Source: Planctomycetaceae bacterium | GTDB lineage: Bacteria > Planctomycetota > Phycisphaerae > Tepidisphaerales > Tepidisphaeraceae | Direction: 5' to 3' | NCBI GenBank assembly: GCA_027487775.1 | Contig: JAIYCY010000032.1 | Coordinates: forward strand, 174,240 to 238,239 | Length of the DNA: 64,000 bases | In this document: piece after piece, positions 15,204 to 23,976 of the stretch | Layout: each line of letters opens with the position of its first letter | How positions within the stretch are numbered: the first letter of the stretch is position 1 | The notes under the pieces: generated by a model | Database searches by the model: none | What the model saw: only the letters and a program-made list of their open reading frames with translations | Told to the model about the DNA's origin: nothing | Translations under genes and position numbers: made by a program

Positions 15204-16475
15204 ATGTGGCCGACTTGCAAGCTGGCGTGGACGGATGTCGTGACAACTTTCGTGATCGCATTAGCCCTTGTCGCATCGGCCGGATGTTCGCCGCTGGTGA
15301 TACGGAATCCGGTCCCGCCGGAGCTGATCGACAGCGCCGAGATCGCGGGTATTCCCGACGCGCGTTATTGGGGCGACGTCTATGACGAGCGTCTGGCCAG
15401 GAGCGTGGCGCGAAGCTGGATTGAAGAACGTGAAACGCTCGGTCTGGCCGAAGGCATCCCGCTTCCGATCGCCCACGATCTGGCCATCTCGGGCGGCGGG
15501 CCCGACGGTGCGTTCGGCGCGGGTCTTCTTGTCGGCTGGACCAAGGAAGGTTCCCGTCCGACATTCAAAATCGTCACCGGCGTCTCGACCGGCGCACTCA
15601 TTGCGCCCTTTGCCTTCCTCGGTCCGCAGTACGATGACACCCTCCGAACCCTCTACACCGAAATCAGCGACAATGACATCTTCAAGTTCCGGTCACTCAT
15701 CGCCATGATCCGAGGTGACAGCGTTGCCGACACCACTCCGCTGCATCGCCTGACCACGCGATACATCACCGAAGCCATACTCGACGAGATCGCCGTTGAA
15801 CATCGCAAAGGTCGTCGTCTGCTCGTCGGCACCACCCATCTCGACGCCCAGCGTCCCGTCATTTGGGACATGGGCGCGATCGCTGCCAGCGGGCATCCCG
15901 ATCGACTGAAGATTTTCCGACAAGCCCTCATCGCAAGCGCTTCGATCCCCGCGGTCTTTCCCCCGCAATACATTCGTGTGCAAGCCGGAGGAAAAACCTA
16001 CGACGAAATGCACGTTGACGGCGGCGCGACGCGGGAGCTATTCCTCTACCCCGTCGGTCTCCATCTGCTCGAACTTCGCCGCGCGCTGGGCATCGATCGC
16101 GAAAAGGTCGTCGTCTACATCCTCTGCAATAACACCATCGCGCCGCAATACACGAGCATCAAGCCACGCGTCCATCACATCGCAGGCAGGGCAATCTCCA
16201 CACTCATCAAACATCAGGCACGCGGAGATCTCTTGGCCATTTACCTCGCTGCCCAACGCGACCAAGTCGACTTCAACCTCGCCGCCGTTCCCGAGCAACT
16301 CGAACTCCCCTCCAACAGCATCTTCGACCCCACCTACATGAAAAACCTCTTCGCCTTCGGCGAAGGTCAGGCACTCGCAGGCTACCGATGGTCCAAAATC
16401 CCGCCCGGCCTGGAAAGCACACCGCTCGGCGACGCGCTCCTTCTCGGCGAACAACAACGCCAACGTGGCGAATGA
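15204..16475 (+). CDS. patatin-like phospholipase, predicted lipoprotein
   Basis: An N-terminal hydrophobic segment ends in ASAGC, a lipobox, so the protein is probably lipidated and sits at the inner or outer membrane. The patatin domain has the oxyanion motif SGGGPDGAFGAG, the nucleophile motif GVSTG with the catalytic Ser, and DGG (in HVDGGATREL) with the catalytic Asp. Family members hydrolyse acyl chains of phospholipids. The domain fills nearly the whole 423-residue protein. It starts 36 bases after top6A in the same direction, so the two may share a transcript although their jobs look unrelated. tpiA is convergent downstream. Confidence 0.88.
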   Translation: MWPTCKLAWTDVVTTFVIALALVASAGCSPLVIRNPVPPELIDSAEIAGIPDARYWGDVYDERLARSVARSWIEERETLGLAEGIPLPIAHDLAISGGGPDGAFGAGLLVGWTKEGSRPTFKIVTGVSTGALIAPFAFLGPQYDDTLRTLYTEISDNDIFKFRSLIAMIRGDSVADTTPLHRLTTRYITEAILDEIAVEHRKGRRLLVGTTHLDAQRPVIWDMGAIAASGHPDRLKIFRQALIASASIPAVFPPQYIRVQAGGKTYDEMHVDGGATRELFLYPVGLHLLELRRALGIDREKVVVYILCNNTIAPQYTSIKPRVHHIAGRAISTLIKHQARGDLLAIYLAAQRDQVDFNLAAVPEQLELPSNSIFDPTYMKNLFAFGEGQALAGYRWSKIPPGLESTPLGDALLLGEQQRQRGE

Positions 16476-16486
16476 AACGGCTACTC

Positions 16487-16512
16487 GATCCTGATTCAAT
16501 CTGTTCAGGATC
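16487..16512. terminator. hairpin between convergent genes (possible terminator)
   Basis: GATCCTGA (16487-16494) pairs with TCAGGATC (16505-16512). It lies between the patatin gene and tpiA. There is no clear T-tract on either strand, so terminator function is uncertain. Confidence 0.35.
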
Positions 16513-16544
16513 AAAAACCGATGACCATCACCCGTTCAGCATTC

Positions 16545-17303
16545 TCACGCGCGAACGATCGCGAGAAAACTCTCCGCCTTCAACGCCGCCCCACCGATCA
16601 GCCCGCCGTCAACATCCGGCTGTGCCAGCAGGCCGGCGGCGTTCTCAGGCTTCATGCTTCCGCCGTACTGAATCCGCACCGCTTCTGCAAACGCCTGCCC
16701 GTATCGTCGCGACAACTCTCCACGAATAAATGCGTGCACTTCCTGGGCCTGTGCATCCGTCGCATTTCGACCTGTTCCGATCGCCCAGACCGGCTCATAC
16801 GCGATCACCAATTTCGACGCATCGGCGAGCGTTGCGGGCAATTCGTCGAGTTGCGCTTTGACCACATCGAGCGTCTTGTTCGCGTCGCGCTCGTCGAGTT
16901 TCTCGCCGACGCAGTGAACGAGGATCAGCCCGGCATCGAGAATCGCCTTGGCCTTCTTGGCGAGCAGATCGGGCTTTTCACCGATCACATGACGACGTTC
17001 GGAGTGGCCGACGAGGACGAACTTCACACCCAGGTCGACGAGCATCGCGATGGAAATCTCGCCGGTGAATGCGCCATCCTTTTCGAAGTAAACATCCTGC
17101 GCACCCAGCATCACGCCCGAGCCTGCGATCGCGCGTCCGACTGCATCGATATAGACAAACGGAACCGCCACGCCCACATCCACTGCCCCGCCCCCCACAT
17201 CACCGCTGGGCACAAGCTTCGCCACGCCCTCCGCCAGCGCGACCGCCGACGCACGGTTGGTGTTCATCTTCCAGTTACCCGCCACAAATCGCTTGCGTGT
17301 CAT
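16545..17303 (-). CDS. tpiA: triosephosphate isomerase
   Basis: The enzyme interconverts dihydroxyacetone phosphate and glyceraldehyde-3-phosphate in glycolysis. The N-terminal RKRFVAGNWKMN carries the catalytic Lys, GHSERR the catalytic His, and AYEPVWAIGTG the catalytic Glu. The phosphate-binding glycines (IQYGGSMKPENA and DGGLIGGAAL) are present. The ATG at 17303 gives 252 residues, the normal length, and has AAGGATG upstream; an ATG three codons earlier (17312) is also possible. The gene is divergent from the WD40-like gene at 17502. Confidence 0.97.
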   Translation of the reverse strand: MTRKRFVAGNWKMNTNRASAVALAEGVAKLVPSGDVGGGAVDVGVAVPFVYIDAVGRAIAGSGVMLGAQDVYFEKDGAFTGEISIAMLVDLGVKFVLVGHSERRHVIGEKPDLLAKKAKAILDAGLILVHCVGEKLDERDANKTLDVVKAQLDELPATLADASKLVIAYEPVWAIGTGRNATDAQAQEVHAFIRGELSRRYGQAFAEAVRIQYGGSMKPENAAGLLAQPDVDGGLIGGAALKAESFLAIVRA

Positions 17304-17501
17304 GTCCAACATCCTTCGCAAAAACCGTTGAGATACACTTGAGCCTTTGAGATACGCCGTCAGCCTCATCGACGCAAGCCCACGGCCCGTGTGACCTGCG
17401 TCAGTTGGTCTCTATCCCTCAACATCCATCGACGTCCCGATCTTCGATTTGCCATGATCCACTCATTCGAGCAGAGTTTCGGCTTCAAACAGGGAGGTAA
17501 C

Positions 17502-18998
17502 ATGACCTCGGATCGACACACCCGACCCGCGTCTGCGCGCGTCAAGTCGACGACGCTGGCATGCTGGGCAGCAGTAAGCCTGTTGACCCTGACGACCACA
17601 CCGTCATCCATTTTCGCGTCGGCGAATGTATGGACAAATTCCGCGTCAGAACCGGAAGCGCGTCTGCGCGTCGGGCAGGTCGTCGAGATCAAGGAATCCT
17701 CACAGTGGCGCGGCGGGGTTGTGAAAAACATCCGCGGTCAGGCCTTTCTCGTCATGTATGACGGATGGGAGAAGCCGTTTCATTGGGAATGGGTCACGCG
17801 TGATCGCATTCGAATGCCCGGCTCGAACGACCCCGGCCCGGACCCTTTCTCTCAGATCGGCGAGAAGCTCAACAATCAAACCGCCGATGTAGCGCTCCGC
17901 GCGTTCGAGAAGAAGCTCAAATCCCGTCCCCAGCCCGCCAACAATGACGCGCCCCCCGACAACACAACCGACAACACAACCGACAACACAGCCGACAGCA
18001 CAGCCGACAACGCGACCGACCGCTCCTCCGATTCCCCCGCACCAGCGCCGTCCTCTCCCGTGCCCCCAGCGCCCGCCGATTCCGATCCGTTCGGTCCGTT
18101 CCCATTTCCGCATCCGATCACGTCAACCGACTCGTCAACCGCTCCGATCGTGCAAGTGCCCGAAGTCGTCGTTTGGTCCTACGAACCTGCCGAGCCGGTT
18201 GAAGTCGATCCGAATAGGCGGCCAGCCGACGTGCGTCTGACGCTGCCCGCTCGCGAAGGTTTTCCGTCGCTTGTTTCGCTTAATGCCGACGATCGATTCG
18301 TGGTTGCCTCCCAGACAGCAGATCGCGCCTCGCCGGGACCGATCGACATCGTCGTGGCACCCATCCCCAACATTCGAGCCGCGCGACAACTGACCCTCGC
18401 CGAGCCGACCGCCCCCGAGTGGATCAGCGCAGATGGCAAACGCCTCATCGGCAAGGCACGCGGGTTCCATGCCGGCTCAAAGTCGCGCATCGACATCTGG
18501 AACATCCATGGCCCCAAGCCCGTTCACCACGCAAGCTTTGTTCCTTACCCGAATGCAGATTCAAAGCCTGATGACGTGCAGACGATCAGTATTGCAAGCG
18601 GTGATGAAGTGCTCATCACCACCGCCCTGGGCAAACCCACGATCGCGTGGAACATCAATACACTGTCGCCGTTATGGCAAGTAATTGGTGCTCGCGCGAT
18701 GACCGTTTCGCCCGCCGGAGATGCCGTTGCCATCACGCGTGATGACGGAATGCTCATCATCGTCGAACCGAAGTCCGGCAAGGTCATCGGACGCATTGAG
18801 AGTGCAGAAGGTGTTCACCAGATCGTCTTTGCACACGGAGGCAAGACACTCGTCGGTCTCGGCGGCGGACTGATCCGGCAGTGGGACTTAGACTCCGGCA
18901 AGCCATTCAAAACGATCTCAGTCGGCGACCTGACCGGCATGCTTCAGGCGATCAACGATGATCTCCTGCTCATCGGCAACGCGGTCTACAGTGCGTAG
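17502..18998 (+). CDS. secreted WD40-like repeat protein with an N-terminal SH3/Tudor-like segment
   Basis: AGGGAGGTAAC before the ATG at 17502 fixes the start. A signal peptide (about residues 1-40, ending IFASA) precedes a segment at about 45-90 (VGQVVEIKESSQWRGGVVKNI) that resembles a small beta-barrel of the Tudor/SLA1 type. A disordered Asp/Asn/Thr and Pro-rich region (about 130-200) carries a 12-bp DNA repeat. The C-terminal 280 residues form repeated beta-strands with DGMLIIVEPKSGKVIG and GGGLIRQWDLDSGKP, like a WD40 or quinoprotein propeller. Function is unknown; it is probably an extracytoplasmic binding protein. Palindromic repeats follow the stop directly. Confidence 0.75.
   Translation: MTSDRHTRPASARVKSTTLACWAAVSLLTLTTTPSSIFASANVWTNSASEPEARLRVGQVVEIKESSQWRGGVVKNIRGQAFLVMYDGWEKPFHWEWVTRDRIRMPGSNDPGPDPFSQIGEKLNNQTADVALRAFEKKLKSRPQPANNDAPPDNTTDNTTDNTADSTADNATDRSSDSPAPAPSSPVPPAPADSDPFGPFPFPHPITSTDSSTAPIVQVPEVVVWSYEPAEPVEVDPNRRPADVRLTLPAREGFPSLVSLNADDRFVVASQTADRASPGPIDIVVAPIPNIRAARQLTLAEPTAPEWISADGKRLIGKARGFHAGSKSRIDIWNIHGPKPVHHASFVPYPNADSKPDDVQTISIASGDEVLITTALGKPTIAWNINTLSPLWQVIGARAMTVSPAGDAVAITRDDGMLIIVEPKSGKVIGRIESAEGVHQIVFAHGGKTLVGLGGGLIRQWDLDSGKPFKTISVGDLTGMLQAINDDLLLIGNAVYSA
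17958..18017 (+). repeat. 12-bp tandem repeat, five units, inside the WD40-like gene
   Basis: Units GACAACACAACC (with small changes) at 17958, 17970, 17982, 17994 and 18006 encode DNTT/DNTA/DSTA/DNAT. The repeat stays in frame and lies in the disordered linker. Confidence 0.9.
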
Positions 18999-19064
18999 GG
19001 TCCGGTGTACGCACCGGACCGCGGGTGCGGCCTTCGCGAGATGGTCCGGTGCGTGCACCGGGCC
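18999..19064. repeat. pair of REP-like palindromes
   Basis: Copy 1 pairs GGTCCGGTG (18999-19007) with CACCGGACC (19012-19020). Copy 2, 44 bases later, pairs GGTCCGGTG (19043-19051) with CACCGGGCC (19056-19064). Loops are four bases (TACG and CGTG). They fill the gap after the WD40-like gene and before convergent ilvC. Confidence 0.85.
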
Positions 19065-19155
19065 TTACGTGATCGGTGATATGCAATTCATCCCCAGAGC
19101 CAGCCGCGTTGGCGGGCGGGGGATTCTTGGGCGCTCGTCTCGATCGAACGGCTTG

Positions 19156-19203
19156 TCGCTCGATCCTTTGGCGGAATCTTCGCTCAATCCTTCGGCGGGG
19201 TCT
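19156..19203. repeat. 24-bp imperfect direct repeat across the ilvC stop codon
   Basis: Units at 19156-19179 and 19180-19203 match at about 20 of 24 positions. On the minus strand the first-read copy gives TPPKD and the stop; the second would read IPPKDR in the same frame. Confidence 0.75.
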
Positions 19204-20203
19204 TGGCGTTGAGCCAGGTCATCATCGCGCGGAGTTTGCGGCCGGTGACTTCGACCGGGTGATTGTTGTCCGCTTCGTAGAGTCGCTTGAACTCTTTCAT
19301 CCCGCCTTCATATTCTGCGCGCCAGCCGCGTGCGAATGTGCCGTCCTGAATTTCCTTGAGGATCTTCCTCATCTCCGCCTTGGTCTGATCGGTGACGATG
19401 CGCGGGCCGGTCTTCAGGTCGCCCCACTCGGCGGTGTTGCTGATGCTGTAACGCATGTAGTCGAGTCCGCCTTGATAGATCAGGTCGACGATGAGCTTCA
19501 CTTCGTGGACGGTTTCAAAATACGCCATTTCCGGCGGATAGCCCGCTTCGGTCAGCGTTTCAAAGCCGGCTTTGATCAGCGCGCTCAGTCCTCCACACAG
19601 CACCGCCTGCTCGCCGAACAGGTCCGTTTCGCATTCGTCTTTGAAGGTCGTTTCGATGATGCCCGATCGTGCGCCACCCACACCGTTCGCCCAGGCGAGC
19701 GCGAGGCTCCGAGCATGGCCCGTCGCGTCTTGTGCGACTGCTGCGAGGCACGGCACACCGCCGCCCTTTTCAAATTCGCTGCGAACCAGATGTCCCGGCC
19801 CTTTTGGTGCGGCCATGATCACGTCGACATTCGTGGGAATCTCGATCGTCTTAAAATGCACATTGAACCCGTGCGTAAAGCCGAGCGCCATGCCAGGCTT
19901 GAGCCGGCCCTTGATGCTCGCATTGTAGATCTCCGGCTGCCTTTCGTCGGGCAGCGTGAGAATCGCAAGATCCGACTTCTGAATTGCGTCCTCGATCGAA
20001 AGCAGGTCAAAGCCCTTGGCCAGCGCCAAGCGACCGTTGGCCGAGTCACGTCGATTCGAGACGATGACATTGACGCCCGATTCGCGGAGGTTTTGGGCGT
20101 GAGCATGACCCTGACTACCGAAGCCGATGATGGCGACGGTCTTGTTCTTCAGCGGGTCGATCGGAGCGTCGGCGGCGTAGAGCATTTTGACGGTGCTGGA
20201 CAT
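19184..20203 (-). CDS. ilvC: ketol-acid reductoisomerase (class I)
   Basis: IlvC rearranges and reduces acetolactate or acetohydroxybutyrate with NADPH, the second step of branched-chain amino acid synthesis. The N-terminal Rossmann motif is IIGFGSQGHAHAQNLRESG, and SNRRDSA is the cofactor-phosphate loop. The knotted C-terminal domain has the metal-binding acidic residues in ETTFKDECETDLFGEQ and the conserved GGLSALIKAGFETLTEAGY. The ATG at 20203 gives 339 residues, the standard class I length; 23 further codons upstream are open. It stands alone, without ilvB or ilvN, and its stop lies in a 24-bp duplication. Confidence 0.97.
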   Translation of the reverse strand: MSSTVKMLYAADAPIDPLKNKTVAIIGFGSQGHAHAQNLRESGVNVIVSNRRDSANGRLALAKGFDLLSIEDAIQKSDLAILTLPDERQPEIYNASIKGRLKPGMALGFTHGFNVHFKTIEIPTNVDVIMAAPKGPGHLVRSEFEKGGGVPCLAAVAQDATGHARSLALAWANGVGGARSGIIETTFKDECETDLFGEQAVLCGGLSALIKAGFETLTEAGYPPEMAYFETVHEVKLIVDLIYQGGLDYMRYSISNTAEWGDLKTGPRIVTDQTKAEMRKILKEIQDGTFARGWRAEYEGGMKEFKRLYEADNNHPVEVTGRKLRAMMTWLNAKTPPKD

Positions 20204-20352
20204 GGTTCGAATAGGCCTTTCTGTTCCCGACTCGGGAGGGAAAACGGTAGTGGAAATCGCTTTCAAGAGCAAACACGTTTCGCGATCTTTCAGACCTGCG
20301 ATAGCATGTCCGGTTCGTGTCGATTCGCCGTCAGGTGCGCTCGGGACTTTGC

Positions 20353-22155
20353 ATGAAACTCGGCAAACACTGGGATATTCTCCTCCTTTTGCTGCTCATC
20401 TTCGTTTCGACGGCGATGCGCTGCCACGATCTGGGCTCGCCGGGACTCAAAGACCTGGACGAAGCTTTTCATGCCATCGTCGCCCAGAATCTCACACACG
20501 ATCCGCTCACGCCCACGCTCTACCGCCAGCCCTGGCTCGACGCCGACTTTCGCGACTGGCAGGCGAATCACATCTGGCTCCACAAGCCGCCGCTCGCGCT
20601 GTGGCTCATGGCCGGTTCATATCAGATCTTCGGCGACACCCCGCTGGCAGCGCGGATTCCGTCGCTCGCACTCTCCGCGGTCGCGGTCGCTTTGACGTTC
20701 TTCATCGGACGCATGCTGCTCATTCCTGTCGCGGCGATCATCGGTGCGGCGATCCTCGCCTTCCTGCCCCAACTGGTTCGCCTCGTGCACGGCCAGCAGT
20801 TTTCCGATCATGTCGACATCGCGCTACTGGCCACCAGTCTTGCGGGCGTCTTTTGCATCGTTCGCGCGCTCGACTCAACTCATCCGATCCGCTGGCTCGC
20901 GCTGGCGGGCGTCATGCAGGGCCTCTCGCTTCTCAGCAAGAGTTTCCCCGGATTCATCGTTGTCGGTGTGCTGGGCGTCACGTTTCTTGTCGTAGCGCGT
21001 GCGCGCTGGTCGTGGCGTGCGATCGGTGCATTCTTCCTCGCCGCCCTGCTGACCGTTGGCCCGTGGCTTCTCTGGTGCGTTTTGAGATTTCCCGACCAGA
21101 CCCAATATGTCCTCTCGCATCAACTGCTGCATCTTAAGAGCGACGTCGAATCCTGGGGCGCTCCCTGGGACCGTCTTCTCTTTGATTATCTCCCGCTCAC
21201 GCTCGGCCTGTTCTGGCCGCTCGCTTGCGTGGCCAGCATCTGGTCGATCGTGGCGGCGGTGCGTGAACGCGACGGTCGGTTGCTCGTCATTTCGCTTTGG
21301 TGGTGGGGCGCGCTCCTGCCCCACCTGCTCGCAACCAGCAAAACGCCCACCGGCACACTCGTCGGCTGGCCTGCGCTTGTGCTGCTCGTCGGCTGGATGT
21401 TCGCCCGCGCTTCTCAGGGACATCGCCTCGCCATCGGTGCCGTTGTGCTTTCCATGATCTCCGTCAGTCTCTGGCCGATGTCGATGCCGTCGCGCGGACT
21501 CGGTTATCCGCCCGATTACCAGTTCGGCGACATCGCTCGGGCTAACATCGACGTCCTCCATCAGATCCTCCTCTGCACGCTGGGCCTGCTGCTTGGCGCG
21601 ATCGCGGGCCTTCGGATTCGAAGACCGCGGGCCATCGACTCACAACCTCCACACCTCAGATCCCGATTCAGGGTTGCCTTGGGCATTCTGATGTTCATCG
21701 TCCTGGGTGATCCGCTCTACAAGACGATCGATCTCGCGTGGCGCACCACCGATTTCCGAAAGCCCGCGCTTGCCTTCCCCGAACTCCGAAGGGCCGCCTC
21801 CGATCTGCCACACAACGCCGCGATCCTCACCACGAACCGCTCGCGCAGTCAGCACATCATCGCCATGTTCTGGCTCCGCCGCAGTGTTTATGACATCCCA
21901 CCCCACCAGTGGCCCGAGACCATCACGCGCCTGCGTCAGACGGGTGCAGATCCGTACCTTCTCGTTCCCTCCCCATCACCCGACATCACACCACAACCCG
22001 ACCACTCACACATCCGCGCTCAGGGCCAGATCATCGCACATGCCGACGGCTTTCTGCTCTTGCGTCCAACCGAAAGGCAGGACGAGCAACCCGAAGCATC
22101 AAACCACAAATCGACGAATCGCCAAGAGCAAAACCACAGTCTCCCTCCTGAATAG
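20353..22155 (+). CDS. GT39-type membrane glycosyltransferase (ArnT/PMT-like)
   Basis: This 600-residue integral membrane protein has about 11 hydrophobic segments. The first extracytoplasmic loop carries LKDLDEAFHA, with the acidic residues that mark the ArnT/PMT catalytic site, then WLHKPPLALWLMA, also family-typical. A short soluble C-terminal region (about 500-600) follows. Enzymes of this type take a sugar from a polyprenyl-phosphate donor and attach it to lipid A or protein outside the membrane. The substrate is not readable, though the GT2 enzyme at 9148 could make such a donor. ATG at 20353 was preferred to GTG at 20317. Confidence 0.85.
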   Translation: MKLGKHWDILLLLLLIFVSTAMRCHDLGSPGLKDLDEAFHAIVAQNLTHDPLTPTLYRQPWLDADFRDWQANHIWLHKPPLALWLMAGSYQIFGDTPLAARIPSLALSAVAVALTFFIGRMLLIPVAAIIGAAILAFLPQLVRLVHGQQFSDHVDIALLATSLAGVFCIVRALDSTHPIRWLALAGVMQGLSLLSKSFPGFIVVGVLGVTFLVVARARWSWRAIGAFFLAALLTVGPWLLWCVLRFPDQTQYVLSHQLLHLKSDVESWGAPWDRLLFDYLPLTLGLFWPLACVASIWSIVAAVRERDGRLLVISLWWWGALLPHLLATSKTPTGTLVGWPALVLLVGWMFARASQGHRLAIGAVVLSMISVSLWPMSMPSRGLGYPPDYQFGDIARANIDVLHQILLCTLGLLLGAIAGLRIRRPRAIDSQPPHLRSRFRVALGILMFIVLGDPLYKTIDLAWRTTDFRKPALAFPELRRAASDLPHNAAILTTNRSRSQHIIAMFWLRRSVYDIPPHQWPETITRLRQTGADPYLLVPSPSPDITPQPDHSHIRAQGQIIAHADGFLLLRPTERQDEQPEASNHKSTNRQEQNHSLPPE

Positions 22156-22160
22156 TGTGC

Positions 22161-22194
22161 GCGCTGCGCGCATGCGTCCGCACCTGCGCAGCGC
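22161..22194. other. hairpin in the gap between convergent genes
   Basis: GCGCTGCGC (22161-22169) pairs perfectly with GCGCAGCGC (22186-22194) around a 16-base loop. There is no T-tract. It lies just after the GT39 stop and may end or stabilise that transcript. The remaining gap up to 22449 shows nothing else. Confidence 0.5.
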
Positions 22195-22449
22195 AAAATC
22201 GCTTTTCGAGTCAGATTCTTCCCTCCACCACCCGCGGCGACGCAGAATCGCACATTCTGCACCGATTCATCGACCAAACCCATCGTTCAACACCGACCCG
22301 TCGATGTCGTTTCCGCCAACTCGCGCACACATGTCGCGCGCGCCGCAACCGCAAGGCGGACGATCATGCACACACAAACACAATCGCCAGCACACTGGCA
22401 TCGACGCACGGCTGATTGTGTTGTTCAAGCCTGATGCGTTCATCTCAGA

Positions 22450-23670
22450 TCACGGGTCTTTCAACTCGGGCACACTTTGGATCGGGTGCACCTCGATCGA
22501 CGCGTCGAACACAAGTTCGGGGTCGCCGCGCTCTTGGAATGTCTGCTGATGAGTCTCGCGCGTTCGGGCGACGCGCCCGTGGAACAGGACGCTCTCACCC
22601 TGCTGCACCGTGACCGGACGATCAAGATCGAGCAGCCGATCATCGAGTCGAATCAGCAATGTCTCCACGCCTTCAGCATGCTCGATGATCACGCGTTGCC
22701 CCTCGATCCGGCTCGTCACGACAGATCCGGCCCTGGCCTGGCCGGTCGGGACGGCGAGCCAGTGCAGTCGATCGTGCGTGACATCATCCTGCTTCCAGAC
22801 GACGCGTGTCGGCGTAGGGTTTCGCGTGTGCTGCAACATCCACGGAATTGCCACGCCATCGCGCTGCTTCATCCAATGTCCGAACTCGGGATGAATGGTG
22901 ACTGAATGAACGTAGCCGTGCGGATCTTCCTCGCGGAGCCGAGCGAGCCTTTCGCCCCAGATGCGGGCGGCGGAGTTTCGATTGACGCCGGTGTCGTTGG
23001 CGCCCATGTGAATGGCGAACGGGAGATTGCGCAGGCCCTGTGGGTCGGCTTCGTTCGGGTGCCCTGCGCTCATGGTCGCCGCTGCGAATCGGTCGGCCAT
23101 ACGCGGAGCGAGTTGGTAGACGCCATCACCACCGGCGCTGTAGCCCATGAGATACACGCGATTGCGATCCGCGCCGCCAAACTGAACGGCGGCGTCGATC
23201 AGTCGATCGAGCAATCCGTCGATGTGCGGCTCGTGCCAGAGGTTCCACCGATCCGTCGGTGCACGCGGCGCGATCACCATCGCCTGCTCGAACTGATACA
23301 ACTTGATCTGGTTCGCCCACTGTTGATCGTTGACGTCCGACGGCACTTCCCCACCGCCATGAAGCGAGATGAACAGCGGCCAACCCGTCGCAGGCCGTTC
23401 ACCTTCGACGCGAAGCTTAAACCGCATGGCGATCTCTCGCACGCTGATCTTGCGATCCTCCCATTCACGTTGACGGATCGCGCGATCCCGTTCCAGACCG
23501 GCCTTGATGATCTGAGCGCGATGCGACTGTGCTTGGTCGCGACTCATGGGCATCTGCGCAGCATGATTCGCCTGCGTCGCGCGCGACGCGTCCACGGTCA
23601 GCACAGACACCGGAAGCCACGGCATCCAGCCGCACAGGAACAAAGTCGACAACAGCCATTTCCGATTCAT
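22450..23670 (-). CDS. secreted alpha/beta-hydrolase (esterase)
   Basis: A signal peptide (residues about 1-30) is followed by a helical, Arg-rich segment and then an alpha/beta-hydrolase domain. The oxyanion-region motif is FISLHGGGE. The nucleophile elbow is GYSAGGDG with the catalytic Ser, and GHWMKQRDG near the end supplies a plausible catalytic His. This arrangement resembles secreted esterases of the PHB-depolymerase/feruloyl-esterase type. The last 110 residues form a beta-rich domain often found after such hydrolases. It is probably periplasmic or secreted. The substrate is unknown. The gene is divergent from rpoN across a 306-base gap. Confidence 0.8.
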   Translation of the reverse strand: MNRKWLLSTLFLCGWMPWLPVSVLTVDASRATQANHAAQMPMSRDQAQSHRAQIIKAGLERDRAIRQREWEDRKISVREIAMRFKLRVEGERPATGWPLFISLHGGGEVPSDVNDQQWANQIKLYQFEQAMVIAPRAPTDRWNLWHEPHIDGLLDRLIDAAVQFGGADRNRVYLMGYSAGGDGVYQLAPRMADRFAAATMSAGHPNEADPQGLRNLPFAIHMGANDTGVNRNSAARIWGERLARLREEDPHGYVHSVTIHPEFGHWMKQRDGVAIPWMLQHTRNPTPTRVVWKQDDVTHDRLHWLAVPTGQARAGSVVTSRIEGQRVIIEHAEGVETLLIRLDDRLLDLDRPVTVQQGESVLFHGRVARTRETHQQTFQERGDPELVFDASIEVHPIQSVPELKDP

Positions 23671-23811
23671 GTGCAGTCACGCTTTCGTTGATGTTGACTT
23701 GCACCCGACAGAACCCGGATGACAGACAGCCAACGACCGGATCGGCCACACATATACGCCATCGCACCCATCCATGCGCTATTGTTTGCCGCCGATGTTC
23801 AACGCCCAGGA

Positions 23812-23942
23812 TTCGCCCGCCCGGCTTCCTGTGGTATACTCTTTGCTTGAAGGCGTGATCGTCAGGCCTTTGGGCGTCAGCCCCTGCGGTCAGAAAGCAG
23901 AATACGAGGGGCCAGCCGATCGCGGCCCCTGCCAGATTGGCA
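23812..23942 (+). promoter_or_regulatory. candidate rpoN promoter and structured leader
   Basis: TTCGCC (23812-23817), a 17-base spacer and TATACT (23835-23840) form a plausible promoter. The roughly 130-base leader has a GGGGCC/GGCCCC stem (23907-23912 with 23923-23928) and a CTGCCA/TGGCAG hairpin with loop GAT (23928-23942). A GAAGGAG site follows before the rpoN start. Confidence 0.45.
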
Positions 23943-23976
23943 GATCTTAGCTCTTGAAGGAGAGAGACTTACGTCG

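Noticed and set aside
23860..23942. small SRP RNA-like core in the rpoN leader (GGTCAG near AAAGCAG)
   Set aside because: The GGAAGG tetraloop hairpin and the opposing AGCA of the SRP core are not in the required arrangement.
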